Of a stretch of DNA of 64,000 bases, positions 59,196 through 64,000 are shown in pieces. Source of the stretch: Rhizorhabdus wittichii RW1 (lineage in GTDB: Bacteria; Pseudomonadota; Alphaproteobacteria; Sphingomonadales; Sphingomonadaceae); contig CP000699.1 in assembly GCA_000016765.1 (NCBI GenBank), forward strand, positions 2,480,001-2,544,000, written 5' to 3'. How positions within the stretch are numbered: the stretch's first letter is position 1; each line of letters starts with the position of its first letter. Below the pieces are notes generated by a model that did not search any database, was not told where the DNA came from, and saw only the letters and a program-made list of their open reading frames with translations. The position numbers and the translations under genes were made by a program.

Positions 59196-59795
59196 TCAAT
59201 CGCGATGCATGTCCCAGGGTGTCATGCCCTCGGGGAGTGTGGGACGTCGGGTGATCTGGTCGAGGGGTGTTCCGGCCTCATAGGCGGCGATCATCGCCTC
59301 AGGATCGAAGACGATGCCCATGAAGTTCTCCTCATAGGCGCCGGAGGCGAAGAAGCGCTCGACGCCCTCGACGTCGAACACGTCGTACTGGAGCTCGACC
59401 TTGGTGCCGTCGGGATCGCGATAATACATCGAGATGGTCGGGCCGTGGTTGATCGTCCAGAAGGGCGCGATGCCCTGGGCCTCGAGCCGGCGGTAGGTGG
59501 CGAGCAGGGCGCCGAGCTCGGCATAGGTGAAGGCGATGTGCTCGGGCCCGGCATTGGCCATGTCCTGGTCGCGCAGGTCCGGCATGTTGATGATGCCGAT
59601 GCGGTGATGCTCGTCGTCATAGGTCATGAAGCTGAGCTGCGCATTCTCGTAGGAGGGCTGCGCGTCGAGCACCGTCGACCACCATGCCTTGCTCGCCTCG
59701 AAGCGCGGCGTGCGGATCACCACATGCGCCAGCTTCGACGGCTTCACGGCTTCGGGATAGGCGGCGGAAAGGTCTCGGGCGACCTGGGTGGCCAT
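59196..59795 (-). CDS. Single-domain VOC/extradiol-dioxygenase-like protein
   Basis: A 199-residue VOC protein with a full metal triad: H24 (KLAHVVIRTP), H86 (GPEHIAFTY) and E134 (TKVELQYD), the 2-His-1-Glu arrangement of type I extradiol dioxygenases. It is shorter than two-domain catechol dioxygenases (about 290 residues). ATG at 59795 is 9 nt after AGGA; an ATG directly on that AGGA is less suitable. Between a Rieske oxygenase and a flavin monooxygenase, ring cleavage of a diol is a reasonable inference. Confidence 0.86.
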   Translation of the reverse strand: MATQVARDLSAAYPEAVKPSKLAHVVIRTPRFEASKAWWSTVLDAQPSYENAQLSFMTYDDEHHRIGIINMPDLRDQDMANAGPEHIAFTYAELGALLATYRRLEAQGIAPFWTINHGPTISMYYRDPDGTKVELQYDVFDVEGVERFFASGAYEENFMGIVFDPEAMIAAYEAGTPLDQITRRPTLPEGMTPWDMHRD

Positions 59796-59834
59796 GTTCG
59801 TCATTCCTGGAAAGAGAGGTGGGGAAACGCCGGC

Positions 59835-60938
59835 TCAGCCGACCGCTTCCGCGCTGCGCGCGGGCTGCGGCCGATCGGCCTGTCCGGCCTGCTGTTCGGC
59901 CTGTTCGGCCTGTTCGGCGGCGATCATCCGGTCGAGCGTGCGGCGCAGCTCGACCGCGCCGATGTCGGCCTGCAGCAGCGCGGGCTTCATCGACCAGAAT
60001 TCGCGATCGCCCATCGCTTCCTGGACGGCGTTGAGCATCACCTCGTCCTCATGGACGAAGGCATATTCGGTGCCGGTGCGGATGCCCTGGTCGAGTTCGG
60101 CGTCATCGGTCCGGAAATTGCGGCAGATCGCCCAGAAATAATGGGTGGTCGTGTCGGTCTCCGGCGTCAGCAGATGGGCGTTCTTGGTCTCCAGCCCCTC
60201 GTCGCGCGGGCGGCCGTGCAGCACGACGCCGGTGTTGTTGCGGACGAAGCAGGGCGCCTTCCAGCCACCCTCGACCCAATGGTCCATCGTCCCTTCATAA
60301 TCGCCGCGGGTCATCCGCCACATCATGTCGAAGATGGCGGGCGGCGCGCCGTCACGGCCGTAGCGATTGGCCCAGATCGTGCCGCCCTCGTCCTTGACCA
60401 GCTCGGTCTTCGCGCGGCGCACCATGTCGCAGGCCAGCGAATTGTGATGGACCATGTGGAGGTGCGCCTCGTCCATCAGATTGTCGTTGATGTAGCGATA
60501 ATTGGCGCGGACGTGGAGCACGCCCTTGACCGTCCGGTAGCTCGGGTCCTCGAGGAACTCGAAGTCGGGGATCATCGCCAGGTCGGCCCGCGCCGGATCG
60601 CCCATCCAGATCCAGGCGGCGCCGAGCCGCTCGGTGATCGGATAGGTGCGCAGGCGCGCGCCGGCGGGGATGCGGCCGTCGCCATCGGGGTTGAAGACGC
60701 AGCGGCCTTCGCCGTTGAAGCGCAGGCCGTGATAGGGGCACTCGATCGCGTCGCCGACGACCTTGCCCAGGTGCAGCGGCGCGAAGCGGTGCGGGCAGGT
60801 GTTGGCGGTGGCGACGAGCTCGCCCGCCTCGGTCCGATAGAGCAGCACCTGCTCGTTCAGGATCCTGCGGGTCAGCAGATTGTCGGAAACCTCGTCCGAC
60901 CAGGCCGCCACATACCAGGCATTGCGTAGGTAAACCAT
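59835..60938 (-). CDS. VanA-type Rieske oxygenase
   Basis: A 367-residue Rieske monooxygenase/O-demethylase-class protein. The start MVYLRNAWYVAAWSDEV is typical of the vanillate demethylase/phenoxybenzoate dioxygenase group. Ligands are C48-H50 (CPHRFAPL) and C67-H70 (CPYHGLRF); the iron site fits NxxDxxHxxxxH: N153, D156, H159, H164. The tail has a repetitive QAEQAEQ segment (about 340-352) not needed for the fold. It heads the operon with VOC and LLM genes. Its reductase (VanB-like) is not in the window. Confidence 0.93.
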   Translation of the reverse strand: MVYLRNAWYVAAWSDEVSDNLLTRRILNEQVLLYRTEAGELVATANTCPHRFAPLHLGKVVGDAIECPYHGLRFNGEGRCVFNPDGDGRIPAGARLRTYPITERLGAAWIWMGDPARADLAMIPDFEFLEDPSYRTVKGVLHVRANYRYINDNLMDEAHLHMVHHNSLACDMVRRAKTELVKDEGGTIWANRYGRDGAPPAIFDMMWRMTRGDYEGTMDHWVEGGWKAPCFVRNNTGVVLHGRPRDEGLETKNAHLLTPETDTTTHYFWAICRNFRTDDAELDQGIRTGTEYAFVHEDEVMLNAVQEAMGDREFWSMKPALLQADIGAVELRRTLDRMIAAEQAEQAEQQAGQADRPQPARSAEAVG

Positions 60939-60985
60939 CCGACTCTCCCTCGATTCCCGGCCGTCGTTGCGGCGGCTGTTTCGAT

Positions 60986-61029
60986 TTGACCTATTTCATC
61001 AATTTGGACATAAACGTCAAAAAGGTCAA
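60986..61029. promoter_or_regulatory. TTGACCT/AGGTCAA inverted repeat in a divergent promoter
   Basis: TTGACCT (60986-60992) and AGGTCAA (61023-61029) flank a 30-nt AT-rich spacer between the VanA-type oxygenase and the FAH-family gene. Extended by A/T runs on the inner side, they look like paired half-sites for an unidentified regulator. The motif differs from the AAAACA palindrome, so this locus seems separately controlled. Confidence 0.5.
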
Positions 61030-61079
61030 TGCCGCTCTTCGCGGCGGGCGAAGCCGCCCTTTTCCACGGAGGAGACCCC

Positions 61080-61979
61080 ATGAAGATCGTCACGTTCCAG
61101 GATGAAGACCGCGTCGGCTATGGCGTGATCGAGGGCGGGGAGATCGTCGACCTCTCCACCGTCCCGCACGCGCCGCCGCACGTCCGCGCGCTGCTCGACG
61201 CGCATGGCGACGGGCTCGAACCCGCGCTGCGCGCGCTCGCCGCCGCCGCGACGAGGCGGGTCCGGCTCGACGCGGTGCGGCTGCTCGCCCCGATCCCGAA
61301 CCCGCGCAAATTCCTGTCGCTCGGCGGCAACTATGCCTCGCACCTCGCCGAGTCGGCGAAGATCGGCATGGTGCGCAGCCCGACCCAGGTCTGGTTCAAC
61401 AAGCAGACGAGCTGCGTCAACGGCCCCTATCTGCCGATCGAGAAGCCCGTCCTGTCCGACCAGCTCGACTATGAGGGCGAGATGGGCGTGGTGATCGGTC
61501 GCCGCTGCCGGGGCGTGAAGGCGGCCGACGCGATGGCGGTGGTCGCCGGCTATCTGGTCTGCAACGACGTGTCGGTGCGCGACTGGCAGCTCCGTGCGCC
61601 GACCCACATGCTCGGCAAGTCGTTCGACAGCCATGGCCCGATGGGTCCCTGGCTCACGACGAAGGCCGAGATTCCCGATCCGCACGCGCTGCGCCTGACC
61701 ACCCACGTCAACGGCGAGCTGCGCCAGAGCGGGTCGACCGGCGACATGATCGCCCGGATCGGCGACATGATCGAGGAGCTGACCAGCGCCTTCACCCTCG
61801 AACCGGGCGACATATTGTCGACGGGCACCCCGGCCGGGGTCGGCGGGCTGATGGACCCGCCCTGCTATCTGAAGCCCGGCGACGTGGTGCGGGTCGAGAT
61901 CGAGCGGCTCGGCCATATCGAGAACCGGGTCGAACCGCAGCCCGAGCCGATCCGCCCGACGGTGCCGGTCTATCCCTGA
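61080..61979 (+). CDS. Fumarylacetoacetate hydrolase (FAH) family protein
   Basis: A 299-residue enzyme of the FAH superfamily, which hydrolyses or decarboxylates C-C bonds in dicarbonyl products of ring cleavage. Metal ligands are E132, E134 (DYEGEMGVVIG) and D163 (CNDVSVRDWQ); SFDSHGPMGPW and STGTPAGVGGL complete the site. ATG at 61080 follows GGAGGAGACCCC. It diverges from the Rieske-VOC-LLM operon and overlaps the convergent MFS gene by 10 nt, and would act after the extradiol-type enzyme. Confidence 0.93.
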   Translation: MKIVTFQDEDRVGYGVIEGGEIVDLSTVPHAPPHVRALLDAHGDGLEPALRALAAAATRRVRLDAVRLLAPIPNPRKFLSLGGNYASHLAESAKIGMVRSPTQVWFNKQTSCVNGPYLPIEKPVLSDQLDYEGEMGVVIGRRCRGVKAADAMAVVAGYLVCNDVSVRDWQLRAPTHMLGKSFDSHGPMGPWLTTKAEIPDPHALRLTTHVNGELRQSGSTGDMIARIGDMIEELTSAFTLEPGDILSTGTPAGVGGLMDPPCYLKPGDVVRVEIERLGHIENRVEPQPEPIRPTVPVYP

Positions 61980-63154
61980 CCGGCGGCGGGCCGCCGGCCA
62001 TGCGCGAAGCGGAGGATCAGCCCGCTGAGCAGCACCGGCACCGCCACGCAGGCGAACAGCGCCTGATCGGAAAGGCCGGCGCCGAGCATCTCGCCGCCGA
62101 TCAGCGGCCCGGCGATCGACCCGAGCCGGCCGACGCCCATGGTGAAGCCGACGCCCCGGCCGCGCGCCGAGGGCGGGAACAGCGCCGCCGCCAGCGACGG
62201 CAGGGTGAGCTGCGCGCCGATCACCGTCGCGCCGGCCAGCACCAGCAGCGGCGTCGCGACGACCGCGCTGGGCAGGTGGCTGCCGAGCGCGACGGTGAAG
62301 GCGGCTCCGACCAGCAGGGCGAGGCCGGCGACGCGGAACGGCCCGACCCGGTCGAGGATGCGGGTCAGCGCCAGCGCGCCGACGATCCCGCCGACGTTGA
62401 GCAGCACCGCGCCGATGATCGCCCGTTCGGGCGTCGCCCCGGCGCGAACCAGGATCGTCGGCGCCCAGGAGACGAGGAAATAGCCGACCAGCAGGATCAG
62501 GAAGGCGGCGGCGAACAGCGACAGGGCGGCGGTGCGGCGGCCCCCGCCGAGCACCGGCTCGCGCGCCGCGTCCGCCGCGTCGCCATGGTGCGCGCCCGGC
62601 CGCGCATCGCCGATCCAGGCGAAGACCGCCGGCACCAGCAGCAGCGCGAGGATGCCGCCCATCCACAGCGCCGAGCGCCAGCCGAGCGGCCCGATCATCG
62701 CCGCGACCACCATGCCGCCAACCACCGCGCCGAGCGGGAAGCCGAGGAACATGCGGGTCACGGTCGCGCTGCGGCGCTCCGGCCCGACGCTGCCGGCGGC
62801 GAGCGCCGAGATGGCGGGGATCGCGCCGCCGAGACCGAGCCCGGCGAGCAGGCGGAGCAGGATCAGGCTGCCCATGTCGGGCGCCATCGCGCATCCCATG
62901 GTCAGCAGCCCGAACAGGGTGACGCAGCCGAGCAGGGTCCGCCGGTGGCCGATCGCGTCGGCGAGCGCGCCGCCGCCGACCGCGCCGATCGCGGCCCCGA
63001 CCAGCCCCGCCCCGAAGATGCGGCCGACCTGCGCTTCGGCGAGCCCCCATTCGCCCGCGAAGGCGGGGGCGATGAACGATATCACCAGCGTGTCGAAGCC
63101 GTCGAGCATCGCCACGGCGAAGCAGAGCCAGAATGTGCGGGCAGCGGGCGTCAT
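61970..63154 (-). CDS. MFS transporter, aromatic acid:H+ symporter (AAHS) type
   Basis: A 394-residue inner-membrane carrier with twelve predicted helices. The family opening is MLDGFDTLVISFIAPAF, the loop 2-3 motif is GALADAIGHRRTL, and the second repeat has GFTMGVGRLGSIAGPLIGG. AAHS members take up benzoate-type and hydroxybenzoate-type acids. Its ATG overlaps the RidA gene stop (ATGA). Convergent with the FAH-family gene, it likely imports the substrate of the neighbouring oxygenase pathway. Confidence 0.9.
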   Translation of the reverse strand: MTPAARTFWLCFAVAMLDGFDTLVISFIAPAFAGEWGLAEAQVGRIFGAGLVGAAIGAVGGGALADAIGHRRTLLGCVTLFGLLTMGCAMAPDMGSLILLRLLAGLGLGGAIPAISALAAGSVGPERRSATVTRMFLGFPLGAVVGGMVVAAMIGPLGWRSALWMGGILALLLVPAVFAWIGDARPGAHHGDAADAAREPVLGGGRRTAALSLFAAAFLILLVGYFLVSWAPTILVRAGATPERAIIGAVLLNVGGIVGALALTRILDRVGPFRVAGLALLVGAAFTVALGSHLPSAVVATPLLVLAGATVIGAQLTLPSLAAALFPPSARGRGVGFTMGVGRLGSIAGPLIGGEMLGAGLSDQALFACVAVPVLLSGLILRFAHGRRPAAGQG

Positions 63155-64000
63155 GCGGTCTTGTCTCCTGCGGGCGCGTGGACGATCGCGTCCCACTGCA
63201 TCACCGCGCCGGGCGCGATCAGCGGGTCGCCGCCGCCCATCGCCACCGCCGACAGCGCCGGCGGCTCGTGGGGGAAGGCCTCGCGCCAGGCGCCGAGCAT
63301 CTCGGGCAGATGGGCGAGGTCGTCGAGGAAGGCCTGCACCTTGCAGACGTCGGCCAGCGAGGCCCCCGCCTCGGCGCACAGCCGCGACAGCGTATCGAGG
63401 ATCGCCGTCGCCTGGTCGCGCGCGGGCGATCGGAAATGCGGCACGTCCGCGCCCGCGCGCCAGCCCGCGGGCACCTTGCCCGTCGCGTCGAGCGCGAGCA
63501 GCCCGCTGGTGAACAGGAAGTCGCCGGCATGGACCGCGTGCGGGGCATGGCCGGGCGGCGCGGGCCCGTCCGCCAGCGTGATGCCGCGCCGCGACAGGGC
63601 GGAATCGCCGGCGAGCAGCAGCATCGCGATCTCGACCCGCGTGCCCTTGATGACCAGCTCGGCGCCGGTGACGAGGTTGCGGGCGGGCGGATCGTCGGGG
63701 AAGTAGCGGCGCCAGATCCGCTCCATCCCGGCGACGTCGGACGGATGGCGCACCGTCACGTCCGCCTTCACGCAACGGTCGAGGCTGGTGCCAGCCGCCT
63801 CGGCCATCCGCGCCATCATGCGCAGCGTATAGTCGGTCTGCGCCTCGATCTCCGACCCCAGCCAGATATAGGGGTTCACCCGCGCCTCGGGCGCGATCAT
63901 GCCGCGCGGTCCCATATGCGCGGTCGCCATCCAGTCGCCCTTGAAGTCGGTCGCGCCGAAGCCGGCGAGGAACACCCAGTCGCCGATCCGGGTCGCGGGC
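63151..64000 (-). CDS. Two-domain RidA-family protein, 5' end outside window
   Basis: A partial gene with its N-terminus cut by the window edge: the frame is open to base 64000 and the visible sequence begins ATRIGDWVFLAGFGATD without a start. It has two tandem RidA/YjgF domains: the first ends near VIKGTRVEIAMLLLAG, the second runs from HAGDFLFTSGLLALDATGKVP to PGAVMQWDAIVHAP. RidA proteins are imine/enamine deaminases; duplicated relatives occur in aromatic and nitro-aromatic pathways, for example amino-muconate deamination. It is coupled to the MFS gene. Confidence 0.85.
   Translation of the reverse strand, partial: PATRIGDWVFLAGFGATDFKGDWMATAHMGPRGMIAPEARVNPYIWLGSEIEAQTDYTLRMMARMAEAAGTSLDRCVKADVTVRHPSDVAGMERIWRRYFPDDPPARNLVTGAELVIKGTRVEIAMLLLAGDSALSRRGITLADGPAPPGHAPHAVHAGDFLFTSGLLALDATGKVPAGWRAGADVPHFRSPARDQATAILDTLSRLCAEAGASLADVCKVQAFLDDLAHLPEMLGAWREAFPHEPPALSAVAMGGGDPLIAPGAVMQWDAIVHAPAGDKTA

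Noticed and set aside
61029-61079. Start of the FAH-family gene at ATG 61029
   Set aside because: This ATG lies in the AGGTCAA half-site with no ribosome site; ATG 61080 follows GGAGGAGACCCC and gives the usual N-terminus.
1-64000. Prophage, integron or genomic-island boundaries
   Set aside because: No integrase, transposase, tRNA or direct-repeat attachment site was seen, and codon style is even across the window.

Overview
The window is 64 kb of GC-rich, densely packed chromosome, most likely from an alphaproteobacterium of the sphingomonad group (Sphingomonas or a close relative). This is an inference from gene content: three TonB-dependent receptors without sugar-system partners, a TorF-family porin, an OprP-type porin, six Rieske oxygenase terminal components, and intergenic palindromes of the CGTCAT-CCCGC type. 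I see no rRNA, tRNA, CRISPR array, transposase or integrase. No gap between genes exceeds about 300 bases.

Region 1 (1-13 kb) is mostly envelope and housekeeping. A TonB receptor is followed by a periplasmic quinohaemoprotein dehydrogenase (PQQ plus cytochrome c) and a small HbpS/GlcG protein. Next come two porins, a translationally coupled carbonic anhydrase and SulP transporter pair (probably bicarbonate), and an OmpR/EnvZ-like two-component system. Region 2 (13-25 kb) holds a TonB receptor-Rieske-SRPBCC operon with an acyl-CoA synthetase, an arsenic operon arsR-arsC-aqpS-arsH with a perfect 38-nt palindromic operator, a glutathione transferase and a MalT/AlkS-type LuxR regulator.

Region 3 (25-57 kb) is a large catabolic island. 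It contains four Rieske oxygenases (two of them tandem paralogues), a Rieske ferredoxin, four SDR dehydrogenases, VOC and ABM small enzymes, an acyl-CoA synthetase, an acyl-CoA dehydrogenase, MaoC and crotonase-type hydratases, a thioesterase, a CoA-transferase/DUF35/thiolase set, an acetoin-dehydrogenase-like E1alpha/E1beta/E2 complex, a TonB receptor and a TetR regulator. The most notable observation is a shared palindrome, AAAACA-NN-CATG-NN-TGTTTT. It lies in almost every divergent promoter of this island (eight good copies between 29.8 and 49.6 kb), including directly upstream of the TetR gene itself. This looks like a compact, autoregulated regulon for one substrate. The substrate cannot be read from the sequence. 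The mix of oxygenases, dehydrogenases and CoA chemistry suggests oxygenative opening of a cyclic (aromatic, alicyclic or terpenoid-like) acid followed by beta-oxidation-like steps.

Region 4 (57-64 kb) has an HxlR regulator divergent from an azoreductase, then a second oxygenase operon (VanA-type Rieske, single-domain extradiol-type VOC enzyme, flavin monooxygenase). That operon is divergent from a fumarylacetoacetate-hydrolase-family gene and is followed by an aromatic-acid MFS transporter and a two-domain RidA protein cut by the window edge. No ferredoxin reductase and no E3 (dihydrolipoamide dehydrogenase) is present, so both activities must come from elsewhere in the genome.
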